Origin: Corynebacterium sp.
GTDB taxonomy: Bacteria; Actinomycetota; Actinomycetes; Mycobacteriales; Mycobacteriaceae
Assembly (NCBI RefSeq): GCF_030532195.1
Contig: NZ_JAUNLP010000004.1
Location: 124,001-188,000, forward strand
Direction: 5' to 3'
Length of the DNA: 64,000 nt
Part shown: positions 8,660 to 17,998 of the stretch, piece by piece
Numbering within the stretch: the stretch's first letter is position 1
Layout: each line of letters begins with the position of its first letter
The notes under the pieces: generated by a model
The model's input: only the letters and a program-made list of their open reading frames with translations
Database searches by the model: none
What the model was told of the DNA's origin: nothing
Program-made: the position numbers and the translations under genes

Positions 8660-10585
8660 ATGCGCCAGACCTATGAATCTTCACTAGCACCGGATGGGCG
8701 TGCGATTGCCTTCATTGTCCGGGATAGTGGCTATCCGCATGCGGTCCAGCAGGAGATCACGCCCAATGGGCTGGGGGAGGAACGAACAGTCCGTCTTCCA
8801 GTGGAAGGCCCTGTGACAAGGGTGCTGCACTCCCCGGATGGAAAATGGATTGCCTGTGAGGTCTCTCCACTGGGTACCGAGCGGCTGCAGACGTGGCTGG
8901 TCTCCACAGATCCTGCCGTCGACGGTGCCCGTCCGCTGCGGATGGATGCCGATATGCGTGCCACGCTGGTGGAATGGGACAACGAGCTGCTGGCGATGAA
9001 TGCGGTAGACGCCAAGGGCATCAACTATGCGCGTTTGGTCAATCCGACGAACTCGAAATATGAGGTCATCGATAGGCGGACCGACAGTCAGCTGGTGGCG
9101 GCAGAGAATGGGTTCGGCCTGGTCCGCGTTGGTCCGCGTGGGCACCGCGAATTGATGTTGGTCGGCCCGAATCAGCAGTGGCAGCCTCTCCTTCCCACGG
9201 ATCCGGGGTCGACTACGGACTTTGGTGTGTTGCTTGCGCATCCGGGCAAACCGAAGTTGACGGCATTCGTGCTGTCAGATCATGGCGCTGAGCAGCGTCG
9301 GATTTTACGGTTGGGAATCACTCCTGCGGGAGATGTCGCGGATGACCCGGAGTCACCAATTCTGGATATGAAGGTCGGCATCGATGTGGATGTCGAAGAG
9401 TTCATCGGCAATCCCGACCAGGATGTCGAGGAATTTGTCATCAGCGAGGATGCATCGACTGCTGCGATCTTGTGGAATAGCGGTGGAGTCAGCACCTTGG
9501 AGGTACTGACACTGGGCATTCAGCCACAGACTGATGACCTGCGCGTTATGGTGCGTCGCAACGTGGAGCTGCCGGGTATGGTTGCGCGCGAGTTGTCTAT
9601 CTCGGGAGATGGCGAGCTGATTTCGCTGACCGTGGAGGGGCCCGGATTGGCGCCTACGGTGGAAATCCTGCGCAATATCGGTGGTGTCATCGAGCCACTG
9701 GATGCCGAGCGCAGTGAGCGGATTTTGGCGCTGGAGGAGAAAAACCTCGAGACTATGCCCGCGCCGGAGTTGGTCTACTTTGTCTCTCAGGATGGGCTGG
9801 AGCTATCCGGCTGGCTTTATCTGCCAGAGTCGCTGCGCAACAACACCTCAGAGAGCGCTGACGAAGGCCTGCCGCCGGCGTTTATTCACATCCACGGAGG
9901 CCCAGAACTCCAGGCTAAGCCCATTCACCACGACATTCTGGCTGCCATCGTGGAGGCCGGCTATGTGGTGTTCACGCCCAACCTGCGCGGGTCTTCAGGT
10001 TCGGGTCGTGCCTTTGAGCATGCCGGTGACCGCTATGGACGATTCGCCGCTATCGGAGATATTGCCGCTGCACGCTCCTTCCTTGTCGATGCGGGCCTGG
10101 CAGATCCGGAGCGTATCACCCTGGGCGGTCGTTCCTACGGTGGCTTTATGTCCCTGCTGGCATCTGCCTGGTACCCGGATGATTTTGCAGCCATTATCGA
10201 TGCCTGTGGCATGACCAGTTTTGAGACCTACTACCAATCCACGGAACCTTGGCTGGCGCAGGCGGCATTTCCTCGCTACGGCTACCCGTACCAGGATGCC
10301 GAGCTGCTGCGCGATATCTCGCCGCTGCACCGAGCAGAGGAAATGAAAGCACCGACGCTGTTCATCCATGGTGAATGGGACACCAACGTGCCGCCACGTG
10401 AATCCGGTCAGATGCGCAATGCCCTGGATGCCTATGGCGTGCCCACTGACTTCCTGGTGGTAGAAGGCGAAGGCCACAAGTTCTCCAAGCCCAAGAGTCG
10501 CGCCCTTATCGGCGAGACCATCATTGCCTTCCTGGCTGATCACGCCATGAAGACAGACCACGCCATGAATGCTGAAAAGCAGTGA
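8660..10585 (+). CDS. S9 family prolyl oligopeptidase-like peptidase
   Basis: This 641-residue cytosolic serine peptidase has an N-terminal beta-propeller-like region (about 1-370) and a C-terminal alpha/beta hydrolase domain. The catalytic triad is visible: Ser492 in GGRSYGG, Asp574 in GEWDTNVP and His606 in GEGHKF; HIHGGPE forms the oxyanion-hole loop. No signal peptide is seen. Such enzymes cleave short peptides after proline or related residues; the exact specificity cannot be read. It starts 18 bp after dnaE2 with its own leaderless promoter and overlaps trmL by 4 nt. Confidence 0.9.
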   Translation: MRQTYESSLAPDGRAIAFIVRDSGYPHAVQQEITPNGLGEERTVRLPVEGPVTRVLHSPDGKWIACEVSPLGTERLQTWLVSTDPAVDGARPLRMDADMRATLVEWDNELLAMNAVDAKGINYARLVNPTNSKYEVIDRRTDSQLVAAENGFGLVRVGPRGHRELMLVGPNQQWQPLLPTDPGSTTDFGVLLAHPGKPKLTAFVLSDHGAEQRRILRLGITPAGDVADDPESPILDMKVGIDVDVEEFIGNPDQDVEEFVISEDASTAAILWNSGGVSTLEVLTLGIQPQTDDLRVMVRRNVELPGMVARELSISGDGELISLTVEGPGLAPTVEILRNIGGVIEPLDAERSERILALEEKNLETMPAPELVYFVSQDGLELSGWLYLPESLRNNTSESADEGLPPAFIHIHGGPELQAKPIHHDILAAIVEAGYVVFTPNLRGSSGSGRAFEHAGDRYGRFAAIGDIAAARSFLVDAGLADPERITLGGRSYGGFMSLLASAWYPDDFAAIIDACGMTSFETYYQSTEPWLAQAAFPRYGYPYQDAELLRDISPLHRAEEMKAPTLFIHGEWDTNVPPRESGQMRNALDAYGVPTDFLVVEGEGHKFSKPKSRALIGETIIAFLADHAMKTDHAMNAEKQ

Positions 10586-11127
10586 AAGAAACACAAGAAA
10601 TGAATTCTTCGAAGCCAAAAGCTCAGCAGGACCCCGCCGAATGGATTGGCAACCATACCTGCCACGTGATGTTTGACCGGCCGGTCATTCCACCAAACAC
10701 CGGCAATGCGATTCGCATGTGCGCGGGCTCTGGTGCGATGCTGCATCTGGCCAAACCGCTGGGCTTTAACTTTGATGACAAGAATCTGCGTCGCGCCGGG
10801 CTCGATTACCATGACCTCGCCGACGTGCTCATTCATGAGTCCATCGATGAGGCCCTGGAACTCTTCGCCAGCCGCGGCAGCCGTATCTTCGCGTTTACCG
10901 CACACACCGACACCTGGTACACGGATATCGAATACGCCAACACAGATGTGTTGCTCTTTGGCCCAGAACCAACAGGGCTCGCCCCCGAGGTATTGGAAGA
11001 TCCGCGAATTACACAATTGGTGCGTATCCCGATGCTGCCTGCACGTCGCAGCATGAATCTGTCCAATGCCGCTGCCGTGGCCGCCTATGAGGCGTGGCGT
11101 CAGCAGGGCTTTGCCGGTGGGAAATAG
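10582..11127 (+). CDS. trmL: tRNA (cytidine(34)-2'-O)-methyltransferase, SpoU/TrmL family
   Basis: The product is a 181-residue SPOUT methyltransferase. Family motifs are present: PVIPPNTGNAIRMCAG near the N-terminus, LLFGPEPTGLAPEVL, and the C-terminal RIPMLPARRSMNLSNAAAVAAYE that forms the trefoil knot binding S-adenosylmethionine. It is expected to methylate the wobble ribose of tRNA-Leu. GTG at 10582 overlaps the upstream stop (GTGA) and suggests coupling to the peptidase gene; ATG at 10600 (six codons later) is an alternative start. Confidence 0.9.
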   Translation: MKETQEMNSSKPKAQQDPAEWIGNHTCHVMFDRPVIPPNTGNAIRMCAGSGAMLHLAKPLGFNFDDKNLRRAGLDYHDLADVLIHESIDEALELFASRGSRIFAFTAHTDTWYTDIEYANTDVLLFGPEPTGLAPEVLEDPRITQLVRIPMLPARRSMNLSNAAAVAAYEAWRQQGFAGGK

Positions 11128-11172
11128 GAAAATTTAGTGGGGGCGGAGGTGGGAATAGAGCTGGCCTGTGCC

Positions 11173-11178
11173 TAAGAT
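11173..11178 (+). promoter_or_regulatory. -10 hexamer, leaderless promoter of folD
   Basis: TAAGAT followed by 7 nt and ATG at 11186. It decides between three in-frame start candidates (11168, 11177, 11186) in favour of the last. Confidence 0.55.
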
Positions 11179-11185
11179 GAATGCC

Positions 11186-12046
11186 ATGGCAGCGACAAAG
11201 CTTGATGGAAAACTCTACCGAGACGAAATCTTCGAAGACCTGACAAAGCGCGTTGAGCGTTTGAAGGCGGCAGGCCACACCCCGGGTCTGGCCACTGTGC
11301 TGGTGGGCGATGACCCCGGTAGCCATTCCTACGTGAAGATGAAGCACCGCGACTGTGAGCAGATTGGTATCGCGTCCATTCGCCGTGACCTTCCGGCTGA
11401 CACCACGCAGGAAGAGCTCGAGGCAGTCATCACCGAGCTCAATGAGAACCCGGAGTGCACCGGCTACATCGTTCAGCTGCCACTTCCGAAGCACCTCGAT
11501 GAAAACCGCATCCTGGGTCTGATTGACCCGGATAAGGACGCCGATGGCCTGCACCCAGTTAATTTGGGCAAGCTCGTTCTCAATGAGCCGGCTCCGCTGC
11601 CGTGCACCCCGAACGGCTGCATTCACCTGCTGCGTCGCTTTGGTGTCGAGCTCAACGGCGCAAAGGTCGTCGTCATTGGTCGCGGTGTTACCGTTGGTCG
11701 CCCAATCGGTCTGATGCTCACTCGCCGTAGCGAGAACTCCACCGTGACGCTCTGCCATACCGGCACCAAGGATCTCGCGGCAGAGACCCGCCAGGCCGAC
11801 GTCATCATCGCTGCTGCAGGCGTGCCGCACATGCTCACCGCCGACATGGTCAAACCAGGTGCTGCCGTGCTCGACGTGGGAGTTTCGCGTGTCGACGGCA
11901 AGCTGGCCGGTGACGTTGCCGAGGACGTGTGGGATGTCGCAGGTTACGTATCCCCGAACCCGGGCGGTGTTGGCCCGCTCACTCGTGCCTTCCTGGTTCG
12001 CAACGTTGTTGAGCGCGCCGAGAAGCTGGCCGGTCTGGCCGACTAG
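11186..12046 (+). CDS. folD: methylenetetrahydrofolate dehydrogenase/cyclohydrolase FolD
   Basis: This 286-residue bifunctional enzyme interconverts 5,10-methylene- and 10-formyl-tetrahydrofolate with NADP, feeding purine and methionine synthesis. Visible motifs are the catalytic [14 protein letters not shown] region, [14 protein letters not shown], the PCTPNGC loop, the nucleotide-binding GRGVTVGRP and the C-terminal [12 protein letters not shown]. The start MAATKLDG fits the family N-terminus and lies 7 nt after a TANNNT hexamer. A DUF3017 gene follows after 51 bp in the same direction. Confidence 0.95.
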   Translation: MAATKLDGKLYRDEIFEDLTKRVERLKAAGHTPGLATVLVGDDPGSHSYVKMKHRDCEQIGIASIRRDLPADTTQEELEAVITELNENPECTGYIVQLPLPKHLDENRILGLIDPDKDADGLHPVNLGKLVLNEPAPLPCTPNGCIHLLRRFGVELNGAKVVVIGRGVTVGRPIGLMLTRRSENSTVTLCHTGTKDLAAETRQADVIIAAAGVPHMLTADMVKPGAAVLDVGVSRVDGKLAGDVAEDVWDVAGYVSPNPGGVGPLTRAFLVRNVVERAEKLAGLAD

Positions 12047-12097
12047 TCAGAGGCTAGCCAGACTAACCAAGCAAAAAGGGACTAAAAGGGGACAAAA

Positions 12098-12475
12098 GTG
12101 CCTGTAGTGCCGAAAAGGGAAATTGCAAAGCGCGCGCGGCCTGAAGATCTACCAGATCCGAAGTTAAACCCGCACAGCCCGGAGACTCCGCCCCCGGGAG
12201 CGTTCTGGCCCAAGTGGGCGCAGTACACAATGTACGGCCTGCTCTTTTTCGGTATGTCCGCATTCGTCGTATTCCTGGGACTGGAACGGTGGCGTCGTGC
12301 CACCTTCATGCTGGGAATGACAATGATTCTGCTCGGCGTTGCCAGGCAGTATCTGCCAGATAGTATTCTGGGTATCTTTTCTGTGCGATCCCGCACCTTT
12401 GACCTGTGGTTTTGTTCTTTGGTCGGCGCGGGAATCGTCTTCCTAGCAGTCAGCGTGGATGCGCTGGGCAGCTAA
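12098..12475 (+). CDS. DUF3017 domain membrane protein
   Basis: The product is a 125-residue membrane protein. A hydrophilic Pro/Arg/Lys-rich N-terminus (about 1-38) precedes about three hydrophobic segments (45-63, 70-85, 105-122). It matches the actinobacterial DUF3017 family by WRRATFMLGMTMILLGVARQYLP. The GTG start at 12098 follows AAAGGGGAC. Its position directly behind folD recurs in corynebacteria; no function is known. Confidence 0.8.
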   Translation: MPVVPKREIAKRARPEDLPDPKLNPHSPETPPPGAFWPKWAQYTMYGLLFFGMSAFVVFLGLERWRRATFMLGMTMILLGVARQYLPDSILGIFSVRSRTFDLWFCSLVGAGIVFLAVSVDALGS

Positions 12476-12486
12476 TCACAGCGCCA

Positions 12487-13623
12487 CTAGCTGACATCCT
12501 TAGCGAGGAAGTCACGCACAATCGTGTCCACTCGCTCAAACTCGGTCAAGAATCCGTCGTGTCCCACGGCGGATTCAATCATTTCTAGCCCCATGCAGTT
12601 GCCCAGGTTACGGGCAAGGTGCTGCTGCTGGTGGAAGGGGTAGAGAATATCGGTATCCACGCCAGCGACCATCGTCGGCACGGTAGAGGAGTGAAGCGCC
12701 TCGTTGAGACCACCTCGACCACGGCCAATGTCATGACGGTTCAGCGTATCTGTCAGCACAACATAGGAACCGGCATCGAATCGGCTGGCCAGCTTCGCCG
12801 CCTGATGATCCAGGTAGCTCTCCACCTGAAAACGATCTGCAGTTCGCATCGGCCCCAATGGATTTTCGCCCTGCTGCGCGGCCGCACCAAAGCGATCATC
12901 GAGTTCCAATTCGCCGCGGTAGGTCAGGTGCGCGACACGGCGAGCAAAACCCAAACCTCGAGTAGGACTGACATCATGCTCGTAGTAGTCGCCACCATGC
13001 CAATGCGGGTCGGACTCAATGAACTGAATCTGCGCGGACTGAATACCAATCTGCCAGGCAGAAGCACGCGCGCCGACGCACATCACCAATGCCTTGCCGA
13101 CGAAATCAGGGTGCATCAGTGACCACTCCAGTGCGCGGGCACCGCCGAGCGAACCACCGATGACGGCCTCCAGGTGAGTAATGCCCAAAGCCTTTAGCGC
13201 CAGGTGCTCGACTGTGACGGTATCCCTCACAGAAATAGCGGGGAAGCGAGAACCCCATGGTTTACCATCATCTGGATGCGGACTCGATGGGCCAGTAGTG
13301 CCACGACAGCCGCCAATCACGTTGGTGCAGATGACGCAGTATTGGTCAGTATCCAACGCACGTGCTGAACCCAACATGCCATTCCACCAACCGGCGGTCG
13401 GGTGATAGTCATCAGCTGGGCCGGAAGCGTGAGCATCGCCGGTCAACGCGTGCTCGAGGAGGATGACGTTCGAGCAGTCGTCGTTAAGCCGACCCCAACG
13501 CTCAAACTCAACGGTGACATCCTTGATGACAGCGCCGGCTTCGGTGGTGACATCGCCAATAAAGACACGCCCCGGCTCGCCCTCGGGTGGGAGGGAGACC
13601 GGGGTAGACGGGGAAAAGCTCAT
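12487..13623 (-). CDS. metX: homoserine O-acetyltransferase MetX
   Basis: This 378-residue alpha/beta hydrolase-fold enzyme transfers acetyl from acetyl-CoA to L-homoserine, the committed step of methionine synthesis. The nucleophile is Ser158 in IGGSLGGARALEW; LEHALTGDAH and the C-terminal VGHDGFLTE (catalytic His) are typical. It lies 46 bp downstream of metY on the same strand but has its own signals: TAGTCT 7 nt before the ATG, overlapped by an McbR-like box at 13630-13645. Its product is the MetY substrate. Confidence 0.95.
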   Translation of the reverse strand: MSFSPSTPVSLPPEGEPGRVFIGDVTTEAGAVIKDVTVEFERWGRLNDDCSNVILLEHALTGDAHASGPADDYHPTAGWWNGMLGSARALDTDQYCVICTNVIGGCRGTTGPSSPHPDDGKPWGSRFPAISVRDTVTVEHLALKALGITHLEAVIGGSLGGARALEWSLMHPDFVGKALVMCVGARASAWQIGIQSAQIQFIESDPHWHGGDYYEHDVSPTRGLGFARRVAHLTYRGELELDDRFGAAAQQGENPLGPMRTADRFQVESYLDHQAAKLASRFDAGSYVVLTDTLNRHDIGRGRGGLNEALHSSTVPTMVAGVDTDILYPFHQQQHLARNLGNCMGLEMIESAVGHDGFLTEFERVDTIVRDFLAKDVS

Positions 13624-13629
13624 GGTCTA

Positions 13630-13645
13630 TAGACTACTGAGTCTG
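13630..13645. promoter_or_regulatory. McbR-like operator overlapping the metX -10 region
   Basis: TAGAC-TACTGA-GTCTG matches TAGAC-N6-GTCTA with one mismatch. It covers the minus-strand -10 hexamer TAGTCT (13636-13631), which lies 7 nt before the metX ATG, so bound repressor would block polymerase directly. Confidence 0.7.
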
Positions 13646-13669
13646 CATTCGGTGCGTGCCTTAAGTCGC

Positions 13670-14992
13670 CTAGGAAATGGCGGCGAATCCTGCTTCGAGG
13701 TCAGCGATGATGTCCTCGATGTTCTCGATTCCGACGGACAGGCGCACCGTGGCCTGGGAAATGCCGGCGCGAGTCAGGCCCTCTTCGTCGGACTGGGAGT
13801 GAGTGGTAGTAGCCGGGTGAACAACCAGGGAACGAACGTCACCGATGTTCGCGACGTTGGAGTGCAGCTTCAGAGCATCGATGAACTTCCATGCCTTCTC
13901 CGTGTCGGCATCCTTCAAATCGAAGGACAGCACACCGCTGGCACCCTTAAGGTTCAGCTTCTTCAGGGTGTCGTGCCACGGGGAGCTCGGCAGAGTCGGG
14001 TAGTTAACCTTGGCAACCTGGTCGTGATTGTCCAGGAACTCAGCGACGGCCTTGGCGTTTGCGTTGTGGCGCTCCAGGCGCAGGGCCAGAGTATCCAGGC
14101 CCTGAGCCAGAACCCAGGCGTTGAACGGAGCCGGAGCAGCACCGGTATCACGCAGAATGCCAGCGCGAGCGCGCAGAGCGAAGGCCGGAGCGCCCAGATC
14201 GGCGAACTTCAGGCCGTGGTAGGCCGCGTCAGCCTCGGTGAAGTTCGGGAAGATGGAGCGACCGTCGCGGGTCTGAGTCCAGTCGAACTTGCCGCCGTCG
14301 ACGATGACACCGCCGAGGGAGGAACCGTTACCAGTCAGGAACTTGGTAGTGGAAGCAACCACAATGTCAGCGCCGTGTTCGAGTGGACGCAGCAGGGCAG
14401 CGGTCGGAACCGTGTTGTCCACAATCAGTGGAACGTTGTTGCGGTGAGCAACCTCGGCGATGGCCGGGATGTCGAGGACGTCAATCTGCGGGTTAGCAAT
14501 GGACTCACCGTAGAAACCGACAGTGTTGTCCTGAACTGCTGCCTGCCACGACTCCGGGTCATCCGGGTTCTCCACGAAGGTGCAGTCAATGCCGAGACGC
14601 GGCAGAGTCACCTTGAACAGGGTCTCCGTGCCGCCGTACAGGCGTGGCGAGACGACGAAGTGGTCACCCTGACGAGCCAGCGTGAGCACCGCAGCGGTCT
14701 CAGCAGCTTGACCGGAGGAGAACAGCACTGCAGCAACGCCGCCCTCGAGGCTGGCGATGCGCTGCTCAACAGCATCAACAGTCGGGTTGGTCAGGCGAGT
14801 GTAAATCGGGCCTTCGTCCGAGAGGTTGAAGCGGTTGGCTGCGTGCTCAGCCGAATCGAAAACGTAGGAGGAGGTGTTGTAAATCGGCAGATTGCGCGAA
14901 GAGGTCTGCGCATCCGGGGCGAAGCCAGCGTGAATAGCGCGGGTGGACAGACCCCAGTTGGCTGCATTGCTGTTGTCGTACTTGGTGGACAT
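13670..14992 (-). CDS. metY: O-acetylhomoserine sulfhydrylase MetY
   Basis: This 440-residue PLP enzyme of the Cys/Met metabolism family replaces the acetyl group of O-acetylhomoserine with sulfide, giving homocysteine. PLP would attach to Lys217 in VVASTTKFLTGNG; FSSGQAAETA and the long MetY-type C-terminal half are present, distinguishing it from the shorter MetB. ATG at 14992 follows AAGGAAG. Together with metX it is the direct-sulfhydrylation branch of methionine synthesis; an McbR-like box at 15049 lies in its promoter. Confidence 0.95.
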   Translation of the reverse strand: MSTKYDNSNAANWGLSTRAIHAGFAPDAQTSSRNLPIYNTSSYVFDSAEHAANRFNLSDEGPIYTRLTNPTVDAVEQRIASLEGGVAAVLFSSGQAAETAAVLTLARQGDHFVVSPRLYGGTETLFKVTLPRLGIDCTFVENPDDPESWQAAVQDNTVGFYGESIANPQIDVLDIPAIAEVAHRNNVPLIVDNTVPTAALLRPLEHGADIVVASTTKFLTGNGSSLGGVIVDGGKFDWTQTRDGRSIFPNFTEADAAYHGLKFADLGAPAFALRARAGILRDTGAAPAPFNAWVLAQGLDTLALRLERHNANAKAVAEFLDNHDQVAKVNYPTLPSSPWHDTLKKLNLKGASGVLSFDLKDADTEKAWKFIDALKLHSNVANIGDVRSLVVHPATTTHSQSDEEGLTRAGISQATVRLSVGIENIEDIIADLEAGFAAIS

Positions 14993-15048
14993 AACGGTTA
15001 CTTCCTTGAGCTAAATCGGTTGTTCAAAACGTTGATTACAAACAATAG

Positions 15049-15064
15049 TGAACCAAGCTGTCTA
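15049..15064. promoter_or_regulatory. McbR-like operator upstream of metY
   Basis: TGAAC-CAAGCT-GTCTA has a perfect right half-site and a degenerate left half of the TAGAC-N6-GTCTA operator. It sits beside the -10-like TATTGT of metY and shares the CAAGCT centre with the metQ box. Confidence 0.65.
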
Positions 15065-15415
15065 TTGCAAAGTTTTAGAAAAACCCAAGGTAAGCGTGGG
15101 TGTGAGGGTGTAAGAAGTGCTACCTAGTCCGCTTGGTACGGACTGGTCTGGTTGGTTGTGTTGGTGGGGTTAGTGGTGCTGGGTGGCGGTATGGGCAGGC
15201 GGCCTGCGGAGGGCGTGGTGTGGGGCACGGGCCGAGGCAGGTATTGGGGCGCTGAAAGGTTAGTGACTAGGTTTATGGCAGTTTGTGAGCATTTTTCGGG
15301 CGGTGGGGTCAGGCGGTCATTGCATCATGGGTTGAGGTGACGGGGCGCTGGGCACCCCCTGCTGTCAATGGAGTTGTGAACATCTCGCAAAGCCCCCGGC
15401 AAGCCCGCAGAGCGC

Positions 15416-15462
15416 AAAAAACCCCTCGCACCATGCGCATCAAATGCAACATGGGCGAGGGG
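15416..15462 (-). terminator. Rho-independent terminator of icd
   Basis: On the minus strand a 13-14 bp GC-rich stem (arms 15422-15435 and 15450-15462, one bulged base) is followed by six T residues. It lies 47 bp after the icd stop. Confidence 0.85.
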
Positions 15463-15508
15463 CTATTGTCTGAAATTGCTGGTCAGGAATCCCCGAGCAG
15501 TTGAAGTT

Positions 15509-17731
15509 TTACTTCTTCAGACCGTCGATGATTTCGTTGAACTCAGCGGACGGACGCATGACGGCAGCTGCCTTCTCATCGTCCGGCATGAAGTAGCCGC
15601 CGAGGTCGGCCGGGGAACCCTGGACGTCAATCAGAGTCTTCATGATGGACTCTTCCTTTTCGGACAGAGCCTTAGCAACCGGTGCGAAGACCTCCTTGAG
15701 TTCGGAGTTCTCATCCTGCTTGGCCAGTTCCTGCGCCCAGTAGAGAGCCAGGTAGAAGTGGGAGCCGCGGTTATCAATCTCGCCAGCCTTGCGGGACGGG
15801 GACTTGCCTTCGTCGAGCAGGGTAGCGGTTGCCTTGTCCAGTGCGGAAGCGAGAACGCGCGGACGCGGGTCGTCGTCATCCTCTGCGGCGTAGCGCAGGG
15901 ACTCAGCCAGTGCCAGGAACTCACCCAGGGAGTCCCAGCGCAGGTGGTTTTCCTCGATAACCTGCTCGACGTGCTTCGGAGCGGAACCGCCAGCACCGGT
16001 CTCGAACAGGCCACCACCAGCCATCAGCGGCACGACGGAGAGCATCTTGGCGGAAGTGCCCAGCTCCATAATCGGGAACAGGTCGGTGAGGTAGTCACGC
16101 AGAACGTTACCGGTAACGGAGATGGTGTTCTCGCCGCGGCGGATGCGCTCGAGGGAGAACTTGGTAGCGGACACCGGATCCATGATGCGGATGTCCAGGC
16201 CCTCGGTGTCGTGATCAGCCAGGTACTCGTTGACCTTGGCAATCAGGTTGCTGTCGTGTGCACGCTGCGGATCCAGCCAGAACACTGCCGGGTCGCCGGT
16301 GATGCGAGCGCGGTTGACGGCCAGCTTCACCCAGTCGCGGATCGGAGCATCCTTGGTCTGGCAGGAACGCCAGATGTCGCCCTCTGCGACGTGGTGCTCA
16401 ATGAGAACCTCGCCAGCGGAGTTGATGACCTGCAGGACACCGTCAACCGGAATCTGGAAGGTCTTGTCGTGGGAGCCGTACTCCTCGGCCTTCTGAGCCA
16501 TCAGACCAACGTTCGGAACCGAGCCCATGGTGGCCGGGTCGAATGCGCCGTTTGCGCGGCAGTCATCAATAACAGCCTGGTAGACACCTGCGTAGGAGGA
16601 GTCCGGAATGACTGCGAGGGTGTCGCGCTCCTCGCCGTCCGGGCCCCAGCCCTTGCCGCCGTTGCGGATCAGGGCCGGCATGGAGGCATCAACGATGACG
16701 TCGGACGGAACGTGCAGGTTGGTGATGCCCTTATCGGAGTTGACCATGTAAAGGGCTGGGCCTTCCTTCAGGTCCTTCTCGATAGCGGACTTGACGGCCG
16801 CCGCAGTAGCGTCGTCAAGCTTATGCAGACCATCGAGCATGGCACCCAGGCCGTTGTCCGGGGTCAGGTTGACGGCGGCGAGCTTGGATTCGAACTTCGG
16901 GAAAACAGATGGCAGGAAGGCCTTGACGACCTCACCGAAGATCAGCGGGTCGGAGACCTTCATCATGGTGGCCTTCAGGTGCACGGAGAACAGGATGTTC
17001 TCGCGCTGTGCGCGGCGAATCTGAGCGCGCAGGAAGTTGTCCAGGATGTGGACGTTCATGCCGGTGCCGTCAATAATCTCGCCCTTGAGGACTGGCATGT
17101 CCTTCTTCAGGGTGATGATCTGGCCGTCGTTGGCCTCGAGCTGGTAGGTCAGCTTGTCGTCGGCTGGCATGACGACGGACTTCTCATTGTGGCGGAAGTC
17201 GTTGGAAGCCATGGTGGCGACATTGGTCTTGGAGTCTGCGGACCAAGCGCCCATGCGGTGCGGGTGCTTGCGGGCGAAGTTCTTTACCGGCTCCGGAGCG
17301 CGGCGGTCGGAGTTGCCCTCACGCAGGACCGGGTTAACGGCAGAGCCCTTAACCTTGTCGAACTTTGCGCGGTCAGCGGTTTCCTCTTCACCTTCCGGCT
17401 GGGACTTGTACTTCGGGATGTCGTAGCCCTTTTCCTGCAGCTCAGCGACAGCGCGCTTGATCTGTGGAACCGAAGCGGAGATGTTCGGCAGCTTGATGAT
17501 GTTGGCGTGCGGTTCCTTAACCAGCTCGCCGAGGGCGCCAAGGGCATCCTCTACCTTCTGGTCGTCAGAGAGACGCTCCGGGAACTGAGCCAGAATACGG
17601 CCAGCGAGGGAGATGTCGCGGGTCTCAACATCGACACCCGCCTGGCTTGCGAAAGCCTCAACAATCGGCTTCAGCGAGTAGCTCGCCAGCAACGGGGCTT
17701 CGTCAGTACGGGTCCAATTAATTGTCGCCAT
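15509..17731 (-). CDS. icd: NADP-dependent isocitrate dehydrogenase, monomeric type
   Basis: The product is a 740-residue monomeric isocitrate dehydrogenase that oxidatively decarboxylates isocitrate to 2-oxoglutarate with NADP in the TCA cycle. The length and motifs ([18 protein letters not shown] at the N-terminus, [56 protein letters not shown]) define the monomeric class, typical of Corynebacterium and unlike the roughly 420-residue dimeric enzymes. ATG at 17731 follows AGGAGAC. A perfect GlxR-type palindrome lies about 110 bp upstream; a strong terminator follows. Confidence 0.97.
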   Translation of the reverse strand: MATINWTRTDEAPLLASYSLKPIVEAFASQAGVDVETRDISLAGRILAQFPERLSDDQKVEDALGALGELVKEPHANIIKLPNISASVPQIKRAVAELQEKGYDIPKYKSQPEGEEETADRAKFDKVKGSAVNPVLREGNSDRRAPEPVKNFARKHPHRMGAWSADSKTNVATMASNDFRHNEKSVVMPADDKLTYQLEANDGQIITLKKDMPVLKGEIIDGTGMNVHILDNFLRAQIRRAQRENILFSVHLKATMMKVSDPLIFGEVVKAFLPSVFPKFESKLAAVNLTPDNGLGAMLDGLHKLDDATAAAVKSAIEKDLKEGPALYMVNSDKGITNLHVPSDVIVDASMPALIRNGGKGWGPDGEERDTLAVIPDSSYAGVYQAVIDDCRANGAFDPATMGSVPNVGLMAQKAEEYGSHDKTFQIPVDGVLQVINSAGEVLIEHHVAEGDIWRSCQTKDAPIRDWVKLAVNRARITGDPAVFWLDPQRAHDSNLIAKVNEYLADHDTEGLDIRIMDPVSATKFSLERIRRGENTISVTGNVLRDYLTDLFPIMELGTSAKMLSVVPLMAGGGLFETGAGGSAPKHVEQVIEENHLRWDSLGEFLALAESLRYAAEDDDDPRPRVLASALDKATATLLDEGKSPSRKAGEIDNRGSHFYLALYWAQELAKQDENSELKEVFAPVAKALSEKEESIMKTLIDVQGSPADLGGYFMPDDEKAAAVMRPSAEFNEIIDGLKK

Positions 17732-17838
17732 AGTATTTGTCTCCTATCTGTTTTGTTCCACGATAACCCAGTTTTAAGAATTAGGTGGCGCAGGGGCATA
17801 CCGCATCTCAGGTGATAGTGATACGAATAACGCAAACA

Positions 17839-17854
17839 TGTGAAATAAATCACA
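17839..17854. promoter_or_regulatory. GlxR (CRP-type) binding site upstream of icd
   Basis: TGTGA-AATAAA-TCACA is a perfect match to the TGTGA-N6-TCACA consensus of the cAMP-dependent regulator GlxR. It lies about 108 bp before the icd start codon. Confidence 0.75.
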
Positions 17855-17931
17855 AAAAAATCAGCATTGAGCCACTTTACGTTTCATTTCCCGCTTTACG
17901 ACGGTCACAAGCGAGCACGCCTTTTCGAGAA

Positions 17932-17980
17932 CAAAAACCGCACCGAAGTTCAGAACAGAAGTTCACAACCTCGGTGCGGT
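17932..17980 (-). terminator. Rho-independent terminator of the 17999-18949 gene
   Basis: A perfect 10-bp stem (ACCGCACCGA / TCGGTGCGGT, arms 17937-17946 and 17971-17980) with a 24-nt loop is followed on the minus strand by TTTTT. It begins 19 bp after the stop codon. Confidence 0.75.
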
Positions 17981-17998
17981 AAAGCGGCAGGCTAACTC

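Larger units (their letters stand above)
14993..15508. other. metY leader and noncoding spacer to icd
   Basis: These 516 bp hold the metY ribosome binding site, a -10-like TATTGT (minus strand, 15042-15047), the McbR box, a G/T-rich stretch at about 15135-15345 with no convincing gene, and the icd terminator at 15416-15462. A 62-codon open frame at 15152-15340 on the plus strand has no family resemblance and a skewed Gly/Arg/Val composition. Confidence 0.6.

Noticed and set aside
13463..15127. A 554-codon open frame antisense to metX start and metY
   Set aside because: Antisense shadow; metY has family motifs, a ribosome binding site and an operator.
15152..15340. Possible 62-codon gene in the metY-icd spacer
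   Set aside because: No ribosome binding site, family resemblance or plausible composition.
15476..17815. A 779-codon open frame antisense to icd
   Set aside because: It mirrors icd codon by codon, as usual for high-GC genes with strong third-position bias. Icd is complete with a ribosome binding site and terminator.
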